From: Labilithrix luteola
Lineage (GTDB): Bacteria; Myxococcota_A; Polyangia; Polyangiales; Polyangiaceae
NCBI RefSeq assembly: GCF_001263205.1
Contig: NZ_CP012333.1
Span: forward strand, 10,459,501 to 10,523,500
Length of the DNA: 64,000 nt
Reading direction: 5' to 3'
Below the pieces are notes generated by a model that was not told the DNA's origin, searched no databases, and was given only the letters and a program-made list of their open reading frames with translations. This document shows, in pieces, positions 16,541-24,081 of this stretch (position 1 is its first letter; every line of letters starts with the position of its first letter). The position numbers and the translations under genes are program-made.

Positions 16541-17923
16541 ATGCGAACGACTGCTGCCTTCTCCTTGCTGCTCGTCGCAGTCTTCGCGGTCAGTCCTGCA
16601 TCGGCGCAGGAGGAGCCGTCGTCGCCCTCCCCCGCCCCCGAGCCTCCTCCCCCGTCGTCGCCAGCACCACCACCGCCTCCAGCTTCGCCCGCCCCCGCCC
16701 CCGCGCCGTCGGCGCCCTTCGCGTGGGGTGACTTCACGTGGGTCAACGGGCAGAGCCGGCAGAAGGACTTTCCGCTCAAGCCGTTCGGCGACGCGGTGAC
16801 GTTGAGCCTCTACCTGGACGTCAACTACGCCTTCTCGGCCAATCACCCGATCGACGACACGCTCACGGGAACGGCCTCGATTCCTCGGCACAACGAGATC
16901 GAGATCAACCTCGCGTCGGTCGGGTTCGAGTGGAACTACCGGAACGTCATCGGCCGGCTCTCGCTGCAGTACGGCTCGATGCTCACCATCGTCCAAGACC
17001 TCGACGGCACCGCGCAGCGCGGTCGTGACTTGTCGATCCCGAATCTCAGTTACATCCGCGAGGCCACGGCGGGCTATCACTTCGACGTCGGCCACGGAAT
17101 CAACGCCGAGGCCGGGATCTTCCTCTCGTACATCGGGCTCGAGAGCTACCTGCTCGCCGAGAATTGGAATTACACGCGCTCGGTGCTTTGCGACGCGACG
17201 CCGTTTTACTTCCAAGGCATTCGCGTTCAGTACTTTCCGACCGACCGCATCAAGATCGAGCCGTGGCTCATGAACGGCTGGCAGACGTTCGGCAAGTGGA
17301 ACTACGCGCCGGCGGGAGGGCTCGCACTCCGATGGGCTCCCACCGAGTCACTGTACTTCATAGCGAATTCGTACGTCGGAACCGACATCCGCGGTCAGCC
17401 GAGCCGCATTCGGTTTCACAACGACAACAGCGCCGTCGTCCGTTACTTCAACGATAGCCAAGCGTCGTTCCTCTCCAAGGCCGCCGTGAGCATCAACAAC
17501 CACCTCGGCTTCGAGGCAGGCGGTAGCGCCGATCTCCCAGGACCTTCGGGCGCGCACGTCGTCGGCACAGCGGTCGTCAATCGCGTTTGGTTCTATCGCG
17601 ATCATCTCGCTCTCTCCGTACGAGGCGAGGTGTTCTCCAACCCCTCGCGCTACCTCGCTTCGTATCCGCCGCCCGGCTTCGTGATCGCCGGCGGGATACC
17701 CGCGCTCCAGATCTGGGGCGTGACCGGCACGTTCGACGTGATGCCGACCGACTTCATGGCGCTTCGCTTCGAAGCCAACTACCGGCGCTCGAATCTCCCC
17801 TATTTCGCAGGCCCCGGCGGCACCACCTCGCCCGACGGCTTCTTGCCGACGCCGGACGGTTTCGTGCCCGACGCCGTGAAGGACCAGCTTCTCGGCGTGG
17901 TCGCTGTCAATTTCCGGCTCTAA
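16541..17923 (+). CDS. Outer-membrane beta-barrel porin-like protein (OmpL/BBP2-like)
   Basis: 460 aa. The signal peptide at about 1-22 ends in ASAQ. A Pro/Ala/Ser-rich linker (about 25-65) follows, then a long region of alternating aromatic and polar residues typical of an outer-membrane barrel, ending in NFRL. Motifs such as LYLDVNYAFSANHP, QYGSMLTIVQDL and GIFLSYIGLESY recall the putative beta-barrel porin-2 family. The ATG at 16541 is chosen because it starts the signal peptide; the frame is open further upstream. Its position between kdpDE and kdpFABC suggests it could admit K+ or other small solutes through the outer membrane, but that role is inferred from context only. Confidence 0.8.
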   Translation: MRTTAAFSLLLVAVFAVSPASAQEEPSSPSPAPEPPPPSSPAPPPPPASPAPAPAPSAPFAWGDFTWVNGQSRQKDFPLKPFGDAVTLSLYLDVNYAFSANHPIDDTLTGTASIPRHNEIEINLASVGFEWNYRNVIGRLSLQYGSMLTIVQDLDGTAQRGRDLSIPNLSYIREATAGYHFDVGHGINAEAGIFLSYIGLESYLLAENWNYTRSVLCDATPFYFQGIRVQYFPTDRIKIEPWLMNGWQTFGKWNYAPAGGLALRWAPTESLYFIANSYVGTDIRGQPSRIRFHNDNSAVVRYFNDSQASFLSKAAVSINNHLGFEAGGSADLPGPSGAHVVGTAVVNRVWFYRDHLALSVRGEVFSNPSRYLASYPPPGFVIAGGIPALQIWGVTGTFDVMPTDFMALRFEANYRRSNLPYFAGPGGTTSPDGFLPTPDGFVPDAVKDQLLGVVAVNFRL

Positions 17924-18381
17924 CGAAAGGCGCAACGCCGTTCGGATAAGGCAGCCGGAAACAGAGCTGCTCTGATGGCCAGCGTCGTTCGAAGCGACTT
18001 CGCCCGGTGCCGGTCGATGGGAGGGAATGGCACAGGAAGGGCGCAAGGGCGGAAGATTGAGGAGGGTCAAGAGCCGATCGTCGAGACTCATCGAGGTCCT
18101 GCAATGGCTGACGCCTCCCCCTACCCCCTTCCGTTCTTCCGCCCTTCTGTGCCCTCTCTCAGCCGAATTCCCGCATGGGCAGCGACGAGGTCGGCGTACC
18201 CGAACGGCACTGTCTCTAGCGCGTCGTCGGGGCACGCACCGAAGCTCGACGCGGGCGCGTTGCCGCGGGGAAAGGTTGCGCTCGTGCTCGCCCATGCGGA
18301 GCCGCGGACGCACGACTTAACAGAACCCTGATCTGGCTATCTCTACCCTGTCGTTCCACGGGGGCTCGTTCGGAGCGATTC
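17924..18381. other. Intergenic region upstream of the kdp structural genes
   Basis: 458 bp without a convincing gene. It carries an inverted-repeat element (18029-18153, listed separately). The last 230 bp should hold the KdpE-controlled promoter of kdpFABC. A TTAACA at 18317 followed 15 bp later by TATCTC is too closely spaced to call. I see no riboswitch or strong terminator. Confidence 0.4.
18029..18153. repeat. Inverted-repeat element, short member of the GGAAGGGCG family
   Basis: The left end (18029-18055, beginning GGCACAGGAAGGGCG) and right end (18128-18153) are inverted copies that match at all but a few positions with one gap. The same end sequence, with GGAAGGGCGGAAG periodicity, bounds the larger element at 24082-24460. 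The inside of this copy shows no long palindrome. No reading frame with coding character and no obvious target-site duplication. Could be a MITE-like or foldback intergenic repeat. Confidence 0.65.
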
Positions 18382-18462
18382 ATGGATCTCGTCTACCTCT
18401 GCATGACCATCGGTCTCCTCACGTTCTCGCTCGGCCTCGTGCGCCTCTGCGAGAGCGTCTAG
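18382..18462 (+). CDS. 26-aa hydrophobic peptide upstream of kdpF
   Basis: A tiny single-span membrane peptide beginning MDLVYLCMTIGLLTFSLG and ending VRLCESV. A purine-rich GGAGCG sits about 5 bases before the ATG. It lies 24 bp upstream of kdpF on the same strand. From memory, small hydrophobic ORFs ending in a basic-Cys-Glu tail precede kdpF in other kdp operons, so this is probably a genuine small subunit or regulatory peptide. It could act alongside KdpF at the KdpA-KdpB interface, but nothing in the sequence proves that. Confidence 0.55.
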   Translation: MDLVYLCMTIGLLTFSLGLVRLCESV

Positions 18463-18486
18463 CGGCGAAGCCCCAGGGAGCCACAC

Positions 18487-18579
18487 ATGGCCGTCCTCTA
18501 CATCATCGGTGCATCCGTTTCGGTCGCGCTCGCGGCCTACCTCTTCTTCGCGATGCTCAAGCCGGAGAAGTTCGAATGA
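18487..18579 (+). CDS. kdpF: K+-transporting ATPase small subunit KdpF
   Basis: 30 aa, the normal size for KdpF. One membrane helix begins MAVLYIIGASVSVALAAY and is followed by the family-typical end LFFAMLKPEKFE. KdpF stabilises the KdpABC complex in the inner membrane. The stop overlaps the kdpA start (ATGA), and a GGGAG ribosome-binding-like sequence lies about 7 bases before the ATG. Confidence 0.9.
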   Translation: MAVLYIIGASVSVALAAYLFFAMLKPEKFE

Positions 18580-20321
18580 ACTGGCAAGGCTACGCCCAGA
18601 TTCTGCTCTTCTTCGTCGCCGTCCTCGCGACCGCGAAGCCGCTCGGCAGCTACATGGCCCGCGTCTTCTCCGGCGATCGCACCTTCGCGACGCGCATCTT
18701 CGGTCCCATCGAGCGGCTCATTTACCGCGTGCTGCGCGTCGACGCCGCTGCGGAAATGACCTGGAAGACCTACGCCCTCAGCGTCCTCACGTTCAACGTG
18801 CTCGGCGTCTTCCTCCTTTATGCGCTCCAGCGTCTGCAAGGATTCCTCCCCGGCAATCCTCAGCACATGGCGGCCGTTCCGCCCGACCTCGCCTGGAATA
18901 CGGCCGTCAGCTTCGTGACCAACACGAACTGGCAGGCGTACGGCGGCGAGTCGACGATGAGCTACTTCGTGCAGATGGCGGGGCTCTGCGTGCAGAACTT
19001 CGTCTCCGCCGCCACGGGCATCGCCGTCGTCATCGCATTGATTCGAGGGTTCTCGCGCAAGAGCAGTCAGACCGTCGGCAACTTCTGGTTCGACCTCGTT
19101 CGAAGCACGCTCTTCGTGCTCGTCCCCGTCTCGTTCGTCGTCGCGATCGTCCTCGTCTCACAGGGCGTGGTGCAGACGTTCGACGCTTACGTCACCGTGC
19201 CCCTCGTCCAGGCGGCCAAGACCGCAGACGGCAAGAGCATCGTCGAGCAGGTTCTCGCGCTCGGTCCGGCCGCCTCGCAAATCGCCATCAAGCAACTCGG
19301 TACGAACGGCGGCGGCTTCTTCAACGCGAACTCGGCCCATCCGTTCGAAAACACGACGCCGCTCACGAATTTCGTCGAGATGTGGGCCATCTTCGCCATC
19401 CCCGCCGCGCTCTGCGTGACGTTCGGCAAGATGGTGAAAGATGCGCGTCAGGGTTGGGCGGTTCTCGCCGCCATGACGGCCATCTTCGTGCCGCTGCTCG
19501 TTCTCTGCGTGCACTCGGAACAAGCCGGTAGCCCCGCTCTCCACGGCCTCCCCGTCGATCAGCTGGCAAGCCTCGGCTCATCGGGCGGCAACATGGAAGG
19601 CAAGGAGGTCCGCTTCGGCATCTCCGCCACGTCGCTCTTCGCGGCGGTCACCACGGGTGCGTCGTGCGGCGCCGTCAACGGCATGCACGACTCGTTCACG
19701 CCGCTCGGCGGTCTCGTTCCGCTCTGGCTCATCCAGCTCGGAGAGATCGTCTTCGGCGGCGTGGGCTCGGGCCTCTACGGCATGTTGATGTTCGCCATCA
19801 TCGCCGTGTTCGTCGGCGGTCTCATGGTCGGCCGCACGCCCGAATACCTCGGAAAGAAGATCGAGGCGTTCGAGATGAAAATGGCCTCGCTCGTCATCTT
19901 GATCCCGGCATCGGTGGTTCTCGTCGGAACCGCCATCGCGGTGGTCACCGAGGCCGGTCAGAAGGGTGTCATGAACCCCGGCGCCCACGGCTTCACCGAG
20001 GTGCTCTACGCCTTCTCCTCGGCGGCGAACAACAACGGCAGCGCGTTCGGTGGCTTGGGCGCCAACAGCGTCTTTTACAACGTCGCACTCGGTATCGCGA
20101 TGTTCGTCGGTCGCTTCGGCGTCATGGTCCCGGTCCTCGCGATCGCCGGATCGCTCGCCAAGAAGAAGCTCGTTCCCGCCTCGAGCGGCACGCTGCCCAC
20201 GCATACGCCGCTCTTCGTCACGATGCTCGTCGGCGTCGTCATTCTCGTCGGCGCCCTCACCTTCATTCCCGCACTCGCGCTCGGCCCGATCGTCGAGCAG
20301 ATCATCTCGAGTGGGAGCTGA
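18576..20321 (+). CDS. kdpA: K+-transporting ATPase channel subunit KdpA
   Basis: 581 aa, slightly longer than the usual ~557-570. Inner-membrane K+ channel subunit of the high-affinity KdpFABC pump. The pore and filter segments are recognisable: TNTNWQAYGGES, GTNGGGFFNANSAHPFENTT, TTGASCGAVNGMHD and SSAANNNGSAFGGL. The start overlaps kdpF by 4 bases and kdpB follows after 6 bp. Expression is expected only under low K+, through KdpDE. Confidence 0.98.
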   Translation: MNWQGYAQILLFFVAVLATAKPLGSYMARVFSGDRTFATRIFGPIERLIYRVLRVDAAAEMTWKTYALSVLTFNVLGVFLLYALQRLQGFLPGNPQHMAAVPPDLAWNTAVSFVTNTNWQAYGGESTMSYFVQMAGLCVQNFVSAATGIAVVIALIRGFSRKSSQTVGNFWFDLVRSTLFVLVPVSFVVAIVLVSQGVVQTFDAYVTVPLVQAAKTADGKSIVEQVLALGPAASQIAIKQLGTNGGGFFNANSAHPFENTTPLTNFVEMWAIFAIPAALCVTFGKMVKDARQGWAVLAAMTAIFVPLLVLCVHSEQAGSPALHGLPVDQLASLGSSGGNMEGKEVRFGISATSLFAAVTTGASCGAVNGMHDSFTPLGGLVPLWLIQLGEIVFGGVGSGLYGMLMFAIIAVFVGGLMVGRTPEYLGKKIEAFEMKMASLVILIPASVVLVGTAIAVVTEAGQKGVMNPGAHGFTEVLYAFSSAANNNGSAFGGLGANSVFYNVALGIAMFVGRFGVMVPVLAIAGSLAKKKLVPASSGTLPTHTPLFVTMLVGVVILVGALTFIPALALGPIVEQIISSGS

Positions 20322-20327
20322 AAGACC

Positions 20328-22538
20328 ATGGCTCAGAGCACCCCCAGCACCCGCGCTCTCGTCCCCGAAGTCGCGCCTCGTGACGCGCAGGCCGCTCGTC
20401 CAAACGAGCCACTGCCGAGTCCCGGTCATCACCACCATCACGGACGCCCAGGCGCCCCGAAGAAGACCCTGTTCGAAAGCAAGCTCGTCAAGCGCGCCCT
20501 TGCCGACGCCGCCAAGAAGCTCGACCCGCGCCATCAGGTCCGTAACCCCGTCATGTTCGTGGTGTGGGTCGGCAGCCTCCTGACCCTCGGGCTCTTCGTC
20601 CAGGCCGTTCTCGGCAAAGGAGAGGCGCCTCCGGCCTTCATCCTCGCCGTGTCGCTCTGGCTCTGGTTCACCGTGTACTTCGCGAACTTCGCCGAGGCGA
20701 TGGCCGAGGGTCGCGGCAAGGCGCAAGCGGAGTCACTCCGCCAGGCCAAACGCGACATCGAAGCCAAGCGGCTCGACGCTCCGAACCGCGATGCCGAGGT
20801 CACGCGCGTGCCTTCGCCCGAGCTCCGCAAAGGCGACGTGGTGCTCGTGGAGGCGGGCGACTTCGTGCCGTGCGACGGCGACATCGTCGAAGGCGTGGCG
20901 TCGATCGACGAGAGCGCCATCACTGGTGAAAGCGCGCCGGTCGTGCGCGAGAGCGGCGGCGATCGAAGCGCGGTCGTGGCCGGAACGCGCGTGCTGTCGG
21001 ACTGGGTCGTCGTGCGCGTCGCCGCCGATCCCGGCGAGACCTTCCTCGATCGCATGATCTCCATGGTCGAAGGCGCCAAGCGCCAGAAGACTCCGAACGA
21101 GATCGCTCTGAACATCCTGCTCGCGGCGCTCACCATCGTCTTTTTGCTCGCGACGGTGACGCTGCTTCCCTTTTCGCTCTTCAGCGTGAAGGCGGCGGGA
21201 GCCGGGCACCCGGTCACCATCACCGTGCTCGTGGCGCTGCTCGTTTGCCTCATTCCGACGACCATCGGCGGGCTTCTCTCGGCCATCGGCATCGCCGGCA
21301 TGGATCGCATGATTCAGGCGAACGTCATCGCCACGTCGGGCCGCGCAGTCGAAGCGGCCGGCGACGTCGACGTGCTCCTCCTCGACAAGACGGGCACGAT
21401 CACGCTCGGCAACCGTCAGGCCACGGCCTTCCACCCCGCGCCGGGCGTGTCGGACCGCGACCTCGCCGACGCCGCGCAGCTTGCGTCGCTCGCCGACGAG
21501 ACGCCGGAAGGCCGGAGCATCGTCATTCTCGCCAAGGAAAAGTGGGGCATTCGTGAGCGCAGCGTTCGCGAGCTCGGAGCGGTCTTCGTTCCTTTCAGCG
21601 CGCAGACCCGCATGAGCGGCGTGAACGTCGAGGAGCGCGAGCTTCGCAAGGGCGCCACCGACGCCATCGACGCCTTCGTCCGCTGCAAGGGCGGTACCTT
21701 CCCCGACGCCGTTCGCAAGTCCGTCGACGCGATCGCCAAGAAAGGCGGAACGCCCCTCGTCGTTGCCTCCGCCCCGGAGGGCAAACAGGGCGGCAAGACC
21801 GAGGTCCTCGGCGTCGTCGAGCTCAAAGACATCGTCAAAGGCGGCATCAAGGAGCGCTTCGCCGAGCTTCGTCGGATGGGCATCAAGACCGTGATGATCA
21901 CGGGCGACAATCCCCTCACCGCGGCGGCCATCGCGGCCGAAGCGGGCGTCGACGACTTCCTCGCCGAAGCCACGCCGGAAGCGAAGCTCGCACTCATCCG
22001 CGAGCATCAAGCGGGCGGCAAGCTCGTGGCGATGACCGGCGACGGTACGAACGACGCGCCTGCCCTGGCGCAGGCCGACGTGGCCGTGGCCATGAACTCC
22101 GGCACGCAGGCGGCGAAAGAGGCCGGCAACATGGTCGACCTCGATTCGAACCCGACGAAGCTCATCGAGATCGTCGAGATCGGAAAGCAGATGTTGATGA
22201 CGCGCGGCGCGCTGACGACGTTCAGCATCGCCAACGACATCGCCAAGTACTTCGCCATCATCCCGGCGGCCTTCGCCGTGACGTACCCCGCGCTCGACAA
22301 GCTCAACGTCATGCACCTCGCCACGCCGCAGAGCGCCATCATGAGCGCCGTCATCTTCAACGCACTCGTCATCGTTTTCCTCATCCCCCTCGCGCTGCGT
22401 GGCATTCGTTATCGCGCGGTGGGTGCCGGCGCGCTCCTGCGCCAGAACCTCCTCGTCTACGGGCTCGGCGGCATCGTGGTGCCGTTCGTGGGCATCAAGC
22501 TCATCGATCTCCTGCTCGTCGTCTTCCACCTTGCCTGA
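20328..22538 (+). CDS. kdpB: K+-transporting P-type ATPase catalytic subunit KdpB
   Basis: 736 aa, longer than the usual ~680 because of an N-terminal extension of about 45 residues with five consecutive His (GHHHHHGRP, about residues 33-41). Core motifs are intact: TGES in AITGESAPVV, phosphorylated Asp353 in DKTGTITLGN, MTGDGTNDAPAL and the C-terminal membrane region. It hydrolyses ATP to drive K+ through KdpA. The extended N-terminus could be shortened if an internal start is used, but the ATG at 20328 lies 6 bp after kdpA in the expected operon spacing. Confidence 0.98.
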   Translation: MAQSTPSTRALVPEVAPRDAQAARPNEPLPSPGHHHHHGRPGAPKKTLFESKLVKRALADAAKKLDPRHQVRNPVMFVVWVGSLLTLGLFVQAVLGKGEAPPAFILAVSLWLWFTVYFANFAEAMAEGRGKAQAESLRQAKRDIEAKRLDAPNRDAEVTRVPSPELRKGDVVLVEAGDFVPCDGDIVEGVASIDESAITGESAPVVRESGGDRSAVVAGTRVLSDWVVVRVAADPGETFLDRMISMVEGAKRQKTPNEIALNILLAALTIVFLLATVTLLPFSLFSVKAAGAGHPVTITVLVALLVCLIPTTIGGLLSAIGIAGMDRMIQANVIATSGRAVEAAGDVDVLLLDKTGTITLGNRQATAFHPAPGVSDRDLADAAQLASLADETPEGRSIVILAKEKWGIRERSVRELGAVFVPFSAQTRMSGVNVEERELRKGATDAIDAFVRCKGGTFPDAVRKSVDAIAKKGGTPLVVASAPEGKQGGKTEVLGVVELKDIVKGGIKERFAELRRMGIKTVMITGDNPLTAAAIAAEAGVDDFLAEATPEAKLALIREHQAGGKLVAMTGDGTNDAPALAQADVAVAMNSGTQAAKEAGNMVDLDSNPTKLIEIVEIGKQMLMTRGALTTFSIANDIAKYFAIIPAAFAVTYPALDKLNVMHLATPQSAIMSAVIFNALVIVFLIPLALRGIRYRAVGAGALLRQNLLVYGLGGIVVPFVGIKLIDLLLVVFHLA

Positions 22539-22545
22539 GGTCCCC

Positions 22546-23178
22546 ATGACCACCGCATCGATCGCACCTCGCCCCTCACAGCCGGCCGTGCCCACGCAGC
22601 CGAGCGTTGCGCGTCTGGTCGGAACCGCAGCAGGCATGCTCGTGGCGCTCACGCTCCTCACGGGTATCGCCTATCCGCTCGTCGTCACTGGCGTGGCACG
22701 GGCAGCCTTCCCTTCGGCGTCGACCGGCAGCTTGATCGTCGAGCAAGGGAAGGTCTTGGGCTCACGCGAGATCGGTCAGCCGTTCGACGATCCGAAGTAT
22801 CTCTGGGGCCGTCCTTCGGCAACGTCACCGGGTCCGTACGACGGCGCGAACTCGGCGGCGTCGAACCTCGGTCCCACGAACCCGGATCTCACGAAGCGCG
22901 TTCAGGAGCGCATCGACGCGCTTCGCGCCGCCGATCCTGGCAACACGGCGCCGGTGCCGGTGGATTTGGTGACGGCGTCGGGCAGCGGACTCGACCCGCA
23001 CGTCAGCCCCGCCGCGGCGGAATACCAGGTGGGCCGCATCGCGCGGGCACGCGGCATCCCAGAGGCGACGGTGCGCGCGATCGTCGCGTCGAAGACCAAG
23101 GGCCGCGATCTGGGCGTGCTCGGCGAGAAGCGTGTGAACGTGCTCGAAGTGAATCTGGCGCTCGACCGAAACAAGTAG
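22546..23178 (+). CDS. kdpC: K+-transporting ATPase subunit KdpC
   Basis: 210 aa. A polar N-terminus is followed by one membrane helix (about 26-50, VGTAAGMLVALTLLTGIAY) and a periplasmic domain with family motifs YLWGRPSAT, SNLGPTNPDL and SGSGLDPHVSPAAA. KdpC is the accessory subunit that raises nucleotide affinity of KdpB. The ATG at 22546 is 7 bp after kdpB; the open frame upstream of it is a shadow. This is the last structural gene of the operon. Confidence 0.97.
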   Translation: MTTASIAPRPSQPAVPTQPSVARLVGTAAGMLVALTLLTGIAYPLVVTGVARAAFPSASTGSLIVEQGKVLGSREIGQPFDDPKYLWGRPSATSPGPYDGANSAASNLGPTNPDLTKRVQERIDALRAADPGNTAPVPVDLVTASGSGLDPHVSPAAAEYQVGRIARARGIPEATVRAIVASKTKGRDLGVLGEKRVNVLEVNLALDRNK

Positions 23179-23306
23179 CCCGGTCGCGCCCGATCGCGAC
23201 GGTTGGCACCGCTGCGGCGGGCCCGGGCCTTTCGCTCCTCCTCGGTCCTGCTTACGGAAACGAGGGCGTTCGCTCGACCACGAACGAGCGCGCGGAGGAG
23301 GCTCGC

Positions 23307-23855
23307 ATGCGCTCTCGTTTCCTGGCGATTTTCGCGTTCACCGCGGCGGGTCTCGCCGCGATCGCTGCGTGCGCGGGCAACGAGAACGACATCGCGACCA
23401 CGCCACCTCCTACGCCGGCAGCGCCGACGCCGGACGCAACGACCATCGTCGACGCCGGAGCCGACGCCGACGCCCAGCGTTCGCAAGTGGTCGACGCGAG
23501 CGACATCGACGCGCCGACCTTCACGCAGATCTACACGACCATCATCTCCGTCCGCTGCGCCCCATGTCACACGACGCCGGAAGGCATCGGAACGCAGGTC
23601 GGCCAGCTCGACATGACGACGCAGAACGCCGCCTACATGAACCTGGTCGATGCGGCGGCGGCCGGTGCGTCGTGCGCGGGCGATGGAGTACGCGTGGTGC
23701 CGGGCGACGCCGCCGCAAGCCTGATGTTCCTTAAGGTCGATCTCACCGACCCTGCCCCCTGCGGCTCGAAAATGCCGCTCGGCGGCCCGCCCCTGGCCCC
23801 CGACGAGGTCACGCAGATCCAAGACTGGATCAACGCCGGTGCCCAAAACAACTGA
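23307..23855 (+). CDS. Lipoprotein with a single c-type haem motif
   Basis: 182 aa. The signal peptide ends in AAIAAC (Cys22), followed by an Ala/Pro/Asp linker (about 30-68), typical of this organism's lipoproteins. The folded part has one haem-binding CAPCH (Cys84, Cys87, His88), a likely axial Met156 in SKMPLGG, and a possible disulfide pair (Cys123, Cys152). The ending EVTQIQDWINAGA is typical of small haem lipoproteins of the 'planctomycete cytochrome c'-like type. GGAGGAG precedes the ATG by 7 bases. It lies 128 bp after kdpC but is probably an independent unit. The redox partner is unknown. Confidence 0.8.
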   Translation: MRSRFLAIFAFTAAGLAAIAACAGNENDIATTPPPTPAAPTPDATTIVDAGADADAQRSQVVDASDIDAPTFTQIYTTIISVRCAPCHTTPEGIGTQVGQLDMTTQNAAYMNLVDAAAAGASCAGDGVRVVPGDAAASLMFLKVDLTDPAPCGSKMPLGGPPLAPDEVTQIQDWINAGAQNN

Positions 23856-24072
23856 GCCGCACCTCGTCCGAGACACACAACTCCTCGTCCGAGACACGCA
23901 ACTCCTCGTCCGAGACACGCAACTGCTCGTCCGGGACACGCAAAGCCTCGTCCAGGACACGCAAAGCCTCGTCCAGGACACGCAAAGCCTCGTCCAGGAC
24001 AAACGACCGGCGCTCGGAGCGACAGGCAGCCGCAACCAGCTCACGAAGCGCTTCGTCGGGCGACACCGCTGA
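23839..24072 (+). CDS. Possible heptad-repeat ORF over the 21-bp array (doubtful)
   Basis: 77 codons from a GTG that overlaps the end of the haem lipoprotein gene by 17 bases. Nearly half of it is the heptad LVRDTQL repeated, which would form an amphipathic helix, then a basic tail LTKRFVGRHR. No ribosome binding site is seen. The minus strand is open through the same array with an equally regular acidic heptad, so openness alone is no evidence of translation. Listed because it is the only way the array could be coding. Confidence 0.2.
   Translation: MPKTTEPHLVRDTQLLVRDTQLLVRDTQLLVRDTQSLVQDTQSLVQDTQSLVQDKRPALGATGSRNQLTKRFVGRHR
23863..24002. repeat. 21-bp tandem repeat, about 6.6 copies
   Basis: The unit CTCGTCCGAGACACGCAACTC begins at 23863, 23884, 23905, 23926, 23947, 23968 and 23989, with the last copy partial. 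Copies 1-3 are GAGACAC types; copies 5-7 are AGGACAC types; copy 4 is intermediate, so the array grew by local duplication. Because 21 is a multiple of 3, both strands stay open: the plus frame reads heptads LVRDTQL/LVQDTQS and the minus frame reads VLDEALR/VSDEELR. There are no spacers, so it is not a CRISPR. Confidence 0.9.
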
Positions 24073-24081
24073 GAGAATTGG

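Noticed and set aside
18317..18343. Sigma70-like promoter TTAACA...TATCTC before kdp
   Set aside because: Spacing of 15 bp and a poor -10 make it too weak; sigma usage in this organism is unknown.
23183..23200. Terminator after kdpC
   Set aside because: GTCGCG/CGCGAC gives a 6-bp stem but has no T-run.
23863..24002. Possible CRISPR array
   Set aside because: Units are contiguous with no spacers and no cas gene is nearby.
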